Assembly (NCBI GenBank): GCA_036571765.1
Contig: BROE01000011.1
Coordinates: forward strand, 11,951,957 to 12,015,956
Length of the DNA stretch: 64,000 bases
Source: Plecoglossus altivelis
Lineage: Eukaryota; Chordata; Actinopteri; Osmeriformes; Plecoglossidae
Direction of reading: 5' to 3'
Made by a program: the position numbers and the translations under genes. Numbering within the stretch: the stretch's first letter is position 1; each line of letters opens with the position of its first letter. Below the pieces are notes generated by a model. The model worked only from the letters and a program-made list of their open reading frames with translations. It searched no databases and was not told where the DNA came from. This document shows, piece after piece, positions 1 through 11,900 of the stretch.

Positions 1-547
1 CAACATTCTCAGACACAAAGAATTTCCCGAAAGTGCAAAAATGTCCTTTTTTGAATCCACGATACCGTCCAAGTCATAAGAACACGCCTCAGCTTAACTA
101 CATTTTGCTTTAAGACACGATCGTCTCCCTCCCTCAGGTACACAGATTAAGCTAAGATTGAAAGCGGATTCTTTTAATGATCCCATGTCAAATCTTCAAG
201 TCCTTAGAAGTAATACCCAAGTGTTTTCGAGATGCCATTGGAAGATCCGTGCGTGTAAGATTTACCTGCACTGAAACACCACGAGATACAAGGAGAAAAC
301 GCCCCTCAAAACCACATTCATATAGATCCAGGTTACAAAAAAAGAAGTTCCTCTTTACTGTGAACCGACAGTTTGCTGAAACCGACTTTTGTTTGTGACT
401 AAATTAACTAGCGGGCTCAACATCTTAGAGATGGAGGTATAAACACACACACATTAAACCCTCCACCATCCTGTGTGTAGATTGGTATGCCCCACAGTGT
501 TGTTGGGGGGGGGGGGGGGGGGGGGGGGGGGGTACGGGGGGGTCTGT
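1..547. other. Region downstream of cndp2 (3' UTR and flank)
   Basis: No coding region is supported here. On the minus strand this is the 3' UTR and downstream flank of cndp2, whose stop codon lies at 548-550. A 28-base run of G on the plus strand (505-532), which reads as poly(C) in the cndp2 transcript, begins 16 bases after the stop. A possible variant poly(A) signal, ATTAAA on the minus strand, lies at 173-178. The 73-codon plus-strand frame at 177-398 has no recognisable domain and looks accidental. Confidence 0.5.
505..532. repeat. Homopolymer (G)28
   Basis: Uninterrupted run of 28 G on the plus strand, interrupted only by TAC before another short G run. It lies 16 bases after the cndp2 stop, so the cndp2 mRNA would carry a long poly(C) tract at the start of its 3' UTR. 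Run length in assemblies of such tracts is unreliable. Confidence 0.95.
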
Positions 548-3500
548 TTATTTCAGCAGAGACACTTCATGGAAGTAGGCCCCCAGCATTTTGGTCCCCT
601 GGACGTAGTTGATCCTGGAAAGGAACACAGAGGCAGAAGACATGGTCAGGTTTGTTAGCTTGACCTTTCACCCCTGACCCTGTTTGACACCGTGAGAGTG
701 TGTGTGTCACCAACTTCAGCCCTGGAGGACTATCATCCAGACTGTTTTCCCTTCAACCTCAGTTTAGCACACCTGATTCTACTCATTACCTGGATGATTA
801 GCTGAATGAGGCTACATTATGTGCAGTTGAAGTGAAAACCTACAAGATGGTAGCCATCCAGAACCGGAGTTGGTGACACCTGGTCTAGGGTTAGGTATGG
901 TGAGCCGGGCGGGGCTGGACCGGACTCACCGGTTCAGCTTCTCGTTCTGGGAGTGCGCCCCGTCATCAGACGAGCCCACGGGCAGGAGCATGACGTTGCG
1001 GCCGGTGGCCTCCTGAAAGGTCAGGGTCACAGGGATGCTGCCCCCTTCACGGGTCAGGTCAGGCTCCACCCCAAACACTGGAGGGGGGGGGGGGAGATAT
1101 GGGAGAGGGAGGGAGACAGAAAGAGAGAGAGGGAGGGAGGGAGAAAGAGACATAGAAATACATGGTGAGAGAGAGGGAGAAAGAGATGCATAAAGAGGGG
1201 GAGAAAGAGACATAGAAATACATGGTGAGAGAGAGGGAGAAAAAGAGATGCATAGAGAAAGAGAGAGGGGGAGAAGGAAGAACCCAAAATGATCACATTT
1301 AAAGCCAAATTACTGCGATAGTAGAGGCTGAGGATCCAGGATGTTGGAAGCCCAGGTGTGCGTCTCTATCTACCTGTCTTCATTGCTTTCCTGCCAGCCA
1401 TGTAGTGGGGATGGTTGAAGTCAGACACCCAGGCCTTCGCTCCGTGACCCATGTACACCTTCAGCTTGTTAGGACTATCCAGCTCTGAGAACTTCTTCTC
1501 CAGGTGACTGATCACCTGAACGGGGTTAGGAAGGAAGGTAGAGCCGATGCAGGACGTTAAACTGTCCACTAGGAGGCGTTTGTTTTCAAATGTGAGTGTG
1601 AATTTTTAGGAACAACTGAAGGTGCAGTTGTGCAGTTTTTTACAACTAAAATATAATTTTGAAGTGAAAGGTAAGAGGGCAAAGATTTGCCGTTTAAAAA
1701 AAAAAGTTTTCTGTGTAACGAAACTGACGGCCCCTTTCTTCCTCCTCAATAACAAACTGTCAAGCTACGACCTCAGAGATTTGTAGTCGATCCACCATTT
1801 ATGAATTCTATTTAACATGATGGTATTTCAATGGTGGTGTTGACCCATCTGCTCCTACCTGCTTCTCCACCTCCTTGGGGTCCATGTCTGGCACCAGGCG
1901 GATGGAGAACTTGCCGATGACCTTCCGGGGGATGACAGTTTTGGCGCCTCCGTCAGAGAACGCTCCCTCGATGCCGTGGAGAGAGAGAGAGGGGAACCTC
2001 CAGCGATGCATCAGGATCTGCTCCTGGGGGAGACAGCAGGGGGGGGGGTCAGGGTCACCGTGGTCACCGTAACAGGTTGCCATGACAGGTCGCCATGACG
2101 AACTCCATTTGCAGATAAGGCGCTTGGGTGTCTATATTGCAACCGCACAGCAACTGTAGTATAACAAACTTTCTTCTTCTATGGTGTAAGTTGCGGTACA
2201 TTTAGACTAAGGAACCCCTAAATGTTATGCTACATGATGTTTAAAATATCCCACACTAACCTGTCGGCAAGGCCTGTCTGTCTGTGTGTTAGACCTGTCT
2301 GTGTGTTAGACCTGTCTGTGTGTTAGACCTGTCTGTGTGTAAGGCCTGTCTGTGTGTCAGACCTGTCTGTGTGTCAGACCTGTCTGTGTGTCAGCCCTGT
2401 CTGTGTGTCAGCCCTGTCTCTGTGTCAGACCTGTCTGTGTGTAAGCCCTGTCTGTGTGTCAGCCCTGTCTGTGTGTCAGCCCTGTCTGTGTGTCAGCACT
2501 GTCTGTGTGTCAGCCCTGTCTGTGTGTCAGCCCTGTCTGTGTGTCAGCCCTGTCTGTGTGTAAGCCCTGTCTGTGTGTCACACCTGTCTGTCTGTCACAC
2601 CTGTCTGTCTGTCACACCTGTCTGTCTGTCACACCTGTCTGTCACACCTGTCAGAGAGCAGACTACAGGTATTCCTACCTTGGTGCTGTGCAGCAGCCTC
2701 AAGGCTCCTACATCCTTACAGTACTCGTCCATGTCGAACTCGATCTTCTCGTACAGCTTCTTCTCTTCCTCCGTGACGGGGGCCACGTCCTGGTATATCC
2801 CCGGAATCTGAATCTTCCCCTTCTTATCCAGCAGCGAGCCTGAGACAGAGGCAACAAAAGGCTTTAAAAAATAACAGATTAAAGCTTTTTCATGCTTTGT
2901 TAGACAGTTTTTAAGTGAGGCGAGAGAGGAGAAGCATGGAGAAGGAGAGAAGGAAAGACTTGCAGATGAAGACCCAAGATTCAAACCCAGGTCACGGAGG
3001 AGCACCCCCGACAGACGAAATGTTTTCAAATGTTAAATCACAGTTCACATGTACACACTATTGGCAGCTAAGCCCAACCAAGATCAACTGTAGCTTACTC
3101 ATAAGAGCGATGAGGTCAGTCATGGCTTCATGCACGGAGCCGCCAAACACACCAGAGTGTAAGTCCTTCTCACAGCACTCCATCTGCGAAGAGCACGCAC
3201 ACACACACAAACGCACGCACACACACACGCGCACACACACGCGCACACACACGCGCACACACACACACACACAGTGTCAAACTGTGTCAGGGTCTGTGTC
3301 AAAAGATTCCTAAGGAAAAAAAACATAACAATGCTTATGACATAACTTGCAACCTAAGAACTCCGCAGTTCACCGCGGAACAACGAAAAACAGAATCGTT
3401 GCCTGACAACCGTCGCCCTGACAACCGTCGCCCTGACAACGTCGTCATCCCAGCAGTGACTGCGTGTGTTGAGCGAGGCCTGGTTCCAAGCCTGTGCGGC

Positions 3501-6500
3501 TGCCATCTAACCTCGATGAAGAAGTAGCAGATGCCTCGCAGGCCGTAGGTGATGCAGGGCTTGGTCTTGCCCAGCCAGTAGTTGTCAGAGATGCACACGT
3601 AGTCCACGTCTTTCAGGAAGGTGTCTTTGCGAGAGAAGACCAGCTCGTCCAGGCCCTCGGAGCCTGATTCCTCCATGCCCTCGAAGCAGAACTTTATATT
3701 GATGGGTAGCTCCTGTATTGGCGTAGGAAAGACAAATGACAGTTACCTTAGAGGGGCTTTACATCACAACGTGTCAAGTGAATACAGATTGCTCCTTGAC
3801 TCATTGTTCGATACGTATGAACAATATTTATTCAACTGCTACCAAATAACAAGTATTGGCCGTGGTCAAACTGTTTGTCTATTCAGGTTGTTTGAATCAA
3901 GAGACAAACACCATCCCTGTATTTCTACCTCAGTGTGTCAATGAGAGGATTGTTCAATCATTAAACACTGAACGTTTATAACACCAGGCTAGATAGATAA
4001 AGATTCCTCAAGGACCTTCGACCAAGTATATTGCTGACAGTGAAGATCTGCTCGCTTGTGGAGTTTACCGGAGCCATACCTGGTGACCTTTAACCTTAGC
4101 AGTGAAGTCATCACAATGTACACGCACGCACACACACACACATGCACACACACACACACACCAAACTAACTGAAGAATGCGTGTTCTACCTGTTGGGTCT
4201 TCTGGTACGCCTCGATGCAATTGAACCAGGCCAACACCGGACCTTTATCATCTGTGGAGCCTCTCCCATACAGCTTCCCTGTAGAAACACCACAAGAGCA
4301 TGACGCTATAGAAACACCATAAGAGCATGATGCTATAGAAACACCATAAGAGCATGATGCTATAGAAACACCATAAGAGCATGACGCTATAGAAACACTA
4401 TAGTATGATGCTATAGAAACACCACAAGAGCATGACGCTATAGAAACACTATAGTATGATGCTATAGAAACACCATAAGAGCATGATGCTATAGAAACAC
4501 CACAAGAGCATGATGTTATAGAAACACCGTAAGAGCATGACGCTATAGAAACACTATAGTATGACGCTATAGAAACACCATAAGAGTATGATGCTATAGA
4601 AACACCATAAGAGCATGATGCTATAGAAACACCATAAGAGCATGATGCTATAGAAACACCATAAGAGCATGACGCTATAGAAACACTATAGTATGATGCT
4701 GTAGAAACACCGTANNNNNNNNNNNNNNNNNNNNNNNNNNNNNNNNNNNNNNNNNNNNNNNNNNNNNNNNNNNNNNNNNNNNNNNNNNNNNNNNNNNNNN
4801 NNNNNNNNNNNNNNNNNNNNNNNNNNTATAGAAACACCACAAGAGCATGACGCTATAGAAACACTATAGTATGATGCTATAGAAACACCATAAGAGCATG
4901 AAGCTATAGAAACACCATAAGAGCATGAAGCTATAGAAACACCATAAGAGCATGAAGCTATAGAAACACCATAAGAGCATGAAGCTATAGAAACACCATA
5001 AGAGCATGAAGCTATAGAAACACCATAAGAGCATGATGCTATAGAAACACCATAAGAGCATGATGCTATAGAAACACCATAAGAGCATGACGCTATAGAA
5101 ACACTATAGTATGATGCTATAGAAACACCATAAGAGTATGATGCTATAGAAACACCATAAGAGCATGATGCTATAGAAACACCATAAGAGCATGATGCTA
5201 TAGAAACACCATAAGAGCATGACGCTATAGAAACACCATAAGAGCATGACGCTATAGAAACACTATAGTATGACGCTATAGAAACACCATAAGAGCATGA
5301 TGCTATAGAAACACCATAAGAGCATGATGCTATAGAAACACCATAAGAGCATGATGCTATAGAAACACCATAAGAGCATGACGCTATAGAAACACTATAG
5401 TATGATGCTGTAGAAACACCGTAAGAGTATGATGCTATAGAAACACTGCTTTACCTGGAGCGATTCACCATGTCACAAAGCAACATTTTATGAAAGAGGG
5501 TTGAGCAACATTTTGAATGAATCTTTTGATTCAGTCAAGGAAAGAGAGCGTGATTAGAGAGAAAGAAAAAGCGAAAGAAAAAGAAAAAGAATGAGCGAAA
5601 GAAAAAGCGAAAGAAAAAAAAGAAAGACAGAGAGACAGACAGAGACAGACAGAGAGAGACAGAGAGAGTTGGAACATTCGGTGGAGGAACATTCGCTGCT
5701 CAGCCTTTGATTTCCTGTTGGGCAACTCTTATTGCCAAAAGGAGGAACAGAGATCGTCAGAATTGTCTAGGATTGTGTTTCTCTGCGGTGAGGAGAGCTT
5801 CAGCCAGCTGACAGTCACAGGACAAAAACGTGACCACCTGCATCAGCAACAACACGAAGTGCTGACATCACATCCTGGCCAATTCTATAGACAGTGACCC
5901 TAGAAGAAGATTCTATAGAACTTAATCTCTATAAGACGAATGGTGACGACTGTTATTCAAAATCGAGACTCAGATTTCTTTCAGATTAAGTGTTTGTTTT
6001 TTTTGTACCATGACTTGAAACACAACAGACAAATCTGCAAAGCAGAGTACAGGTTAATTCAAGTGAACTTTGCACAAGGGAAGGTGATAGAGATAGTCCC
6101 AGGTTCTGTCCTGTTGGCTTACAGTAGATCATAGTGCAGTTACTATAGGGTCACAGTCTCTGTACAAATCAAGACCCTATTGATCTTCAGGTGCAGGCAG
6201 ACTCCTTAAAAGAGCAGTTGAAATACCAAGGCGTCTCCCTCTGCATTGCTCAATCATGGAGCAGAGATAGAAATCAACATTGCATAATACAAAATGCTGT
6301 CTCCTCTCTCACAACACGAGATCGCGGAAGTTTTCTAGGCCCTTCTCTTGTATTAGAGCCTTCCAACTGGGCACGCATTCGGCTGCGGCAGTACGAGATG
6401 AAAAATGTTCTCGAGTTCGTCCCTCGCGTACGTGTGTCCGCATGTTAGCTAACCGCGACTTTCCACCAACTTCCCGAAAGACAAACCCACTCACCGTCTT

Positions 6501-7243
6501 TCTCCACCAGAGTGAAAGGCTCCGTGTCCCAGCCGTCATCCAGGTTGGCCGGCTGGACGTCCAGGTGTCCGTAGATGCACACGGTCTTCTTCCCTGGGTC
6601 AGAGCCCAGACGGCCCAGCACGATGGGCGGTAGAGGGATCTCCTCTCCTGACGGCAGCTTCTGCTTCCCGATGTCCACCATCTCCACGCTGCCTCCCAGC
6701 CTCTCGATGTCCTTAGCAGCCATCTCCATCATCTTCTTGATCTCTCCCCGTTTCTCCGGCCAGGCAGAAACGCTCTGCACCGCCACCCACTCCGCTAGAC
6801 GCTGCGGTGGGCGAAAGCGAGAAAGCGAGTGAGGAGGCGCGGGATGACTTGGTGGAACACGCTGTGCGGGACTTTTAATTTAACAGCTTTCACAAGCATC
6901 TGTGTCATATCTGTGGTGACTCCTTAACTAATCCCCCCCCCCCAATTGATTTAGTAAATAAATGACTCTTGAGGCATTGTGTGTAAGTTATGGCAAACTG
7001 ACAAATACCTGGCTAGTAACACAGTAACACATTACGAAACTCAAAACATAACACTTACGAGTTGAGTTTCTAAAGGTAAAATTACATTGGTCCGATGCGG
7101 AATATAACAATACATTTCACAATTGAAGAAAATCATGGTATTATTATTGAACCGGGAGAAACATAGACGTCAATGATACCTACCTCAACGTACAGGTCTT
7201 GGTGGTCGTCCACATATTTAAAAAGCGCCGGAAGGTGAGCCAT
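548..7243 (-). CDS. cndp2: Cytosolic non-specific dipeptidase (carnosine dipeptidase 2), 10 coding exons
   Basis: This M20-family metallopeptidase hydrolyses Cys-Gly and other dipeptides in the cytosol and acts as a dimer. Coding exons on the minus strand, in order: 7184-7243, 6495-6801, 4190-4278, 3512-3712, 3099-3183, 2679-2839, 1859-2023, 1374-1515, 930-1077 and 548-614. All have GT-AG junctions and compatible phases, giving 1425 nt and 474 aa (human CNDP2 is 475). The two-metal ligands and catalytic residues fall at the human positions: His99 (YGHLDVQP), Asp132 (GRGSTDDKGP), Glu166 and Glu167 (GMEESGSE), Asp195 (CISDNYWL), His228 (KDLHSGV) and His445 (DDGAHSQNEK). There is no signal peptide, which favours cytosolic CNDP2 over secreted CNDP1. 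The start MAHLPALFKY matches the family N-terminus. The introns carry several satellites, and intron 2 contains a sequence gap. A non-coding first exon may lie near 7922. Confidence 0.95.
705..882. mobile_element. Degenerate hAT-like MITE, cndp2 intron 9
   Basis: This segment is about 85-90 percent similar by eye to the element at 57516-57702. The shared core includes CTCAGTTTAGCACACCTGAT and a central ACCTGGATGATTAGCTGA. The right inverted terminus (GGAGTTGGTGACACCTG) is intact, while the left terminus has been eroded into a GT-rich stretch. The flank after the right end is GTCTAGGG, resembling the nTCTAGAn preference of hAT insertions. It has no coding capacity. Confidence 0.6.
1082..1280. 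repeat. GA-rich simple repeat with internal 61-bp duplication
   Basis: Purine-rich GAGAGAGGGAGAAAGAGA-type sequence in cndp2 intron 8, immediately upstream (in gene sense) of exon 9. On the minus strand it is CT-rich and so may serve as an extended polypyrimidine tract for the exon 9 acceptor at 1078-1080. A segment around 1147-1190 recurs at about 1208-1251. Confidence 0.7.
2272..2652. repeat. Minisatellite, about 17-bp CTGTCTGTGTGTCAGCC unit
   Basis: About 20 imperfect tandem copies of CCTGTCTGTGTGTCAGC-like units in cndp2 intron 6, ending about 25 bp from the exon 6 splice donor. The apparent long open frames across it are repeat artefacts. Confidence 0.85.
3198..3273. repeat. (CA)n/(CG) microsatellite
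   Basis: Alternating CACACA and CGCACA dinucleotides just upstream, in gene sense, of cndp2 exon 5 (acceptor at 3184-3186). Ordinary dinucleotide repeat. Confidence 0.85.
4279..5450. repeat. 27/24-bp minisatellite abutting the cndp2 exon 3 splice acceptor
   Basis: About 40 visible tandem units of a 27-bp sequence (plus strand TATAGAAACACCATAAGAGC plus a 7-base tail ATGATGC), interspersed with 24-bp variants carrying CACTATAGTATGATGC. A run of Ns interrupts the array, so its true length is unknown. It starts immediately next to exon 3. On the minus strand each unit reads GTGTTTCTATAG, resembling the real exon 3 acceptor GTGTTTCTACAG. All units are multiples of 3, have no stop in the exon 3 frame and encode a repeated CSYGVSIAS peptide if read. 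Confidence 0.9.
4715..4826. other. Assembly gap (112 N)
   Basis: Run of N inside the cndp2 intron 2 minisatellite. It is probably unresolved repeat; its true size is unknown. Confidence 0.98.
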
Positions 7244-8569
7244 CGTTTTCAGATTCGACCAAAATCCAAAGAGGACCCGCTGATGAGAGTAGCCTACGTT
7301 TTGTTGAATCACAAACTCAGTGGGTTAAAGTCACAAGTCCGCAATTTTATATCGTGTCCAGGAATCTAGACTCCTCCCGAGCAGTAACGCGAGCCTATCT
7401 CATTACTTTAAACCGCGATACATGCAAACTGACTGCTCTCGTTATACCTGATGGATTCAATAGTCACCGCAACCTCTAATCAAGTGCAATGAATGCAGTT
7501 GTCATTTAGCTGGTAGAATATTGGTAGAATTGTCATGTTGAATAAGTATGTCTTAGCCCTGCATATCTGCTAACTAACTAGTTAACTTTTGAATGCCAAC
7601 AGTCTATCATGCTAACGTTAGCTACTCTACCAGCAAGCCAGGCACATGATGTCAGCTTACGCCGTAAGTCTAACAGTAATTCCCACTAGCTAACTTGCTA
7701 GCGCTAATTAGCTTAGCTTAGCTACTACTGTCACAGTGACAGTGCACGGATGCTGCCGCTGGATAAGTAATAGCTCACAGTCAGCAATTTTGAGCTAACG
7801 TTATCTAGCATTCAACCAATCAGGCAATCACACAGTACAAAGTATGACATCACGAAGCAGATCAATTCCGACACGTTTCCAACCGTAGTCTGGGCTGCCC
7901 AGCATCCTTGTGTTAACTTACCAACGTACTTTTTGAGACTTGAGATGTATAAGACTGTTAAATGTGAGTGGCAGCGTGTTCCAGCCAACCTTTAGTCCGG
8001 GGAAGTGGGGTCCGATCTAGCCTGAGTCTAGGCGGAAGTCATAACTGATGGTCCCCCTAAAAACTAAGTTATTTCCCTCTGTAGATATGTGTTACAAACA
8101 ATACATTTGTGAGTAGAAGAAATCGACTGCAAAGAAATGGAGGATGACTTTACGCTTAACCCGTTTAATTTATACATAAAGGATCAAATAGTGCACAATG
8201 TATGCATGTATCCAACTAACAATGTCAAATCGGAATGCAAAGCTGGTGCAATTCTTTAACATTATACTTGCGCATATTGGTAAATTATAACAATATAACA
8301 ATTACTTAATGTTTTCCCTCCGACACATGCATGAAATTGTATTTGTTGAATATACATTTCGCTAACATAAACTTAAAGACATTCTCAGTTACCATATCAG
8401 GAGCTACTGTTAAATTTTAATGCATAAACACAACAAAATAATGTATTGGTCTTTGTCAATGTGGTAAATAACAACAAATTATGTGTCCACCACCCAAAAT
8501 GATAAATGTATTCTCTTTTTCTGTTCTCTAGCCTTTAACATCCTTCATCGGTTCTTCCAACTGTTACAT
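7244..8569. other. Intergenic: cndp2 5' flank, candidate non-coding first exon and promoter
   Basis: No coding sequence is seen. On the minus strand a good splice donor (GTTG followed by GTAAGTTAAC) occurs with the exon end at 7922. Together with the first coding exon at 7184-7243, this suggests a 5' untranslated exon from about 8030 to 7922 and a promoter just beyond it. The acceptor for exon 1 was not pinned down. The rest (8050-8570) is AT-rich with nothing recognisable. Confidence 0.3.
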
Positions 8570-8902
8570 TTCATAGTTTAGCAGACGCTCTGTACATATT
8601 CGTGTGAAGTGACGTATTGTCAAGTATGGTTACCCATACTCGAAATTTACCTCTGCATTTAACCCATCCCACGCACACACAGTGAACATACACCCGGAGC
8701 AGTGGGCTGCTATTGCTCCAGCGCCCGGGAAGCAATTGGGGGTTCGGTGCCTTGCTCAAGGGCACCTCAGTCATGGTATTGAAGGCAGAGAGAGTGCTGT
8801 TTATTCACAATCCCCACCTTCAATTCCTGCCGGTGCGAGAATTGAACCAGCAACTTGCAGGTTACAAGACCGACTCCCTAACCATTAGGCCACGACTTCC
8901 CC
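8570..8902 (-). mobile_element. tRNA-derived SINE
   Basis: Read on the minus strand, the element begins at about 8902 with a tRNA-like head. An A-box-like TGGCCTAATGGTTAGG is followed by a B-box-like GGTTCAATTCTC at normal tRNA spacing. The body contains the phrase commonly seen in fish SINEs (plus strand GTGCCTTGCTCAAGGGCACC). It extends to about 8570 near TTTAGCAGACGCTC, a fish SINE/LINE tail-like sequence. It lies just 3' of the samd9l-like stop codon. An AATAAA within it on the minus strand (800-805 of the 8 kb block) could act as that gene's poly(A) signal. Exact family not assigned. Confidence 0.75.
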
Positions 8903-8982
8903 GTAACCAATACGTAACCCCAACTGTTCCTCCTCTGTTTTGTGATAACTGTTTGTAATAATTGAACATCTCTCACTGTCGT

Positions 8983-11900
8983 TTACAGATCATTAACATA
9001 CTTGAGGTCGTAGGCGACAGGTCCATCCATGCTGAATCCAAGATAGAAGGACACTTCCTCCGCGCTACATCCAGTACGCAGCCCTCCAAGGTACACCGGG
9101 CGCACAGGGATTCTAACATTGCCATAAAAGTGATAGATTTCCCCATTTTCCGTTTTCCCTTTCACACGAAGCAGAAGTTTCTGAACTTCCGGTTCCTTCC
9201 ATATTTGCCCGGTTTGCCAGAGTCGGTCTTTGTGAGACTTTCCAGATTTTTCCAGAAGATCTTCAAGTTTTGCTTTTCCAATTATTCTCTTCAGGCCTCG
9301 TGAGTTTCCAAGATAGAAATGTGATATCGCAGTCCTTGCTGGGAACAAGTGAGAAAAACGATGATTAAAGGACTTTTTGGTAGCTGCAACATATGTGCCA
9401 ATGTTTTTGGAAGCTGTTGTGTTCTCAAGCACACTGTCGTTATTTGGCCACATCAGCAACATGGAGAGATAGTACAGCTCTGTCAACTTTGAATGAATCC
9501 CTTCATCTTGCAGCATCTCATTGAGTAAGGACACCAAGTCTTCATATTTGGTCAGTAACTCTGAATTTGGTTTCATCGAGTGAAGCACAATGTTTGCCAG
9601 GATGTAATTTATTTTGTCAGACAATAATTTTCTAACTGAATTATCGACTATGAACTGCCATTTCCTCAGAATGAACTCCATTTGATTTTTGTTCTTTACA
9701 GTCAAATATTGAAGAAGCCCAGCAAATGAATCGGCTCTTTTTTCCTCTAAGTAGCGTCGCTGGTCCTTAATTTCCTGGTTCACGCTCAGTCTTGGGTTAC
9801 TAGCTTTTTCTGTGTCTTTCTCTTTCTTGGTGCAAAAAAATAGCAGGTATTTACTGAAGTATTCAGACACCTTTCTTTTGTTTTTGTCGTCAACCGTTTC
9901 TCTCTCAATGGATCTGGGTTTTAGGTAAGTAAAGTAGCTCTCGAAGAAAGTGAAACTTTCCTTAACTTGTGGCTTCAAAGACACCAAGAACTTCTCATGT
10001 TGCGCTAGGATAGCAATAAATTCAGAATTGATTTGGGTGTCTCTGTCAAAATCTTTTACGGACAGATGGCCACTGAGGAACTGCAACATTCTGTCCTTCT
10101 GGTAAGGACTATCATTGAAAAAGGGAATGTTTTGGATGACTTCGAAAATTGACATAGTTACCTCCATCTCACCTACATAGCCTGACGTGTTGAATGTTTT
10201 TTGTCTTTTTCTACTGCGCTGGTCAAAGGAATCTGGTTGTTCATCTTTTTTTGCCAGATCTTGAGAATCTTTGAATGCTTTAATGGCATTGGATGCTGAC
10301 TTGAGGCATCTGTCTAACATGTCGGGGGTGAGATCTTGAGAAAGTTCATGTTTCATGCAGCTCTTGTGCACCTGTCCGAGCGTGTCCGCAATGTAGGAAT
10401 TGTTTTTCTTCTGTTGCGCGTCTTGAGCCCAATGCAAGGCAGATGTAAAGTCCTTCTCAATCAGATAGAAATGTCTTGCCAAAGCTTGAGGCAGCGTTGC
10501 ATTTTTGTCAAATCTCTCTGTTGCCCTCATCAATACCTGCTTTATTTGATCAGGTCCCTCATTGTCATGTATAGCTTCAATCAAAGGAGAAAACAGTGTG
10601 TCTTTGTCGTTTCCAAGTTCCTTCCGACGTCGTGTTACCAGCATACTTTGAATGTTTTGTACCAATATGTCTTTCCCCATGCAAGACTTGTAAAACAAGT
10701 CGCAATGCAAGAGATTAGTTGTTATTTCCGCTTGAAGTAAGTTGTGCTTTTTGATCAAGATCTTTAGGCAATTACTGGCAATCATTTGGTGTAGGAACCT
10801 TACAGCTTTGTAAGTGCCGTGTTCTTCAACAGAGAAGTTGATCAGCAGAGAGTAGTAAGGATTCATCTTGTCTTCTAGCGTTTCTCTTTCCCACAAGGCA
10901 TTCCTTATCCCAACTAACTCTTCACAGAGAGAAAGTGACATACATGAACCATTCACATATGTGTTCAGTATTGCCAAGAAAGAAAGAAGTGTTGCTTGTT
11001 TGCTGGAGGTGTCCAGATCCTTAAGGGTGTTGCACACCAAATTCTCAATGTATTCCTCACTGAAATTGTTTGTCATGATCATAAAACCATAGAAAGTTTC
11101 TGGTTTCTCATAGTTGTCCTTCAGATCTTTCAATTTCTGGTTAAAGAATTGTTTCTCTTTGAGGGACAGATTGTTGGTGAGGAATACATTCTCAATTCTG
11201 GAATTCCTGGAGTGTTCCGCTGGAAACTGTGTTCTCTCACAGTTCAGAATGACGACCAACACACCCTCATGTCTTTTTTTCTCCCTTGCCCCACTCAGAA
11301 TGCATCGCTGTAAGTCTTCTACATCATCCCAGTTGTCTACCAAGAGAAGTACAGGGGTGTAGCTTGACTGCTCCTCTCTGCCACAGGTCAGTAGGCGCAG
11401 GACTTGGTCTGCAACTTCGCTGTTCTGAGCCATGTTGTTTTTCAAAACGGCACATCGAAAACTTTTCTTGAGGCTCCACAGGATATGCATTGCCATCGTT
11501 GTTCCTCCGCAACCTGGATGATGGAACAACTTGATCATGACGCACGAAACCATGGAGCTCTGTGTGATCAAGATTTGAAGCTGTTCAAAACTGTCGCGTT
11601 TGATGAATGGAAGACAGCCCGGTCTCTCGGATAGGTAGAAGTTCCACCAAGTCACCTGACCCCCTCGGTAAAAGTCCTCCTCCGTTTTTGTCGCGAAGTC
11701 TTTGAACGACTCGGTCGTCTCAATTTCGGAGTCCTCACATTCATTCTCACACAGGATATCAAGGACGGTCATTAGCTCCTCGTCTTTCTTAGTGAGGATG
11801 ACTGAGCTAGAGCCTGTGGACGGCAGGTATCTGCAGGACGACTGGGTGCGAGGCTCTTTCAGTTTTCTTATCGTGCTGTCGATCTCATTCAGACTCAGTT

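Noticed and set aside
2272..2652. CRISPR-like regular repeat spacing in the minisatellites (2.3, 4.3-5.4, 46.5, 49, 61.5 kb)
   Set aside because: The units are head-to-tail without unique spacers and lie in vertebrate introns; they are minisatellites, not CRISPR arrays.
2320..2843. Plus-strand Cys-rich frames (CLCVSPVCVS repeats) resembling a metallothionein- or keratin-associated-like protein
   Set aside because: Translation of the CTGTCTGTGTGTCAGCC minisatellite; it also runs over cndp2 exon 6 in antisense.
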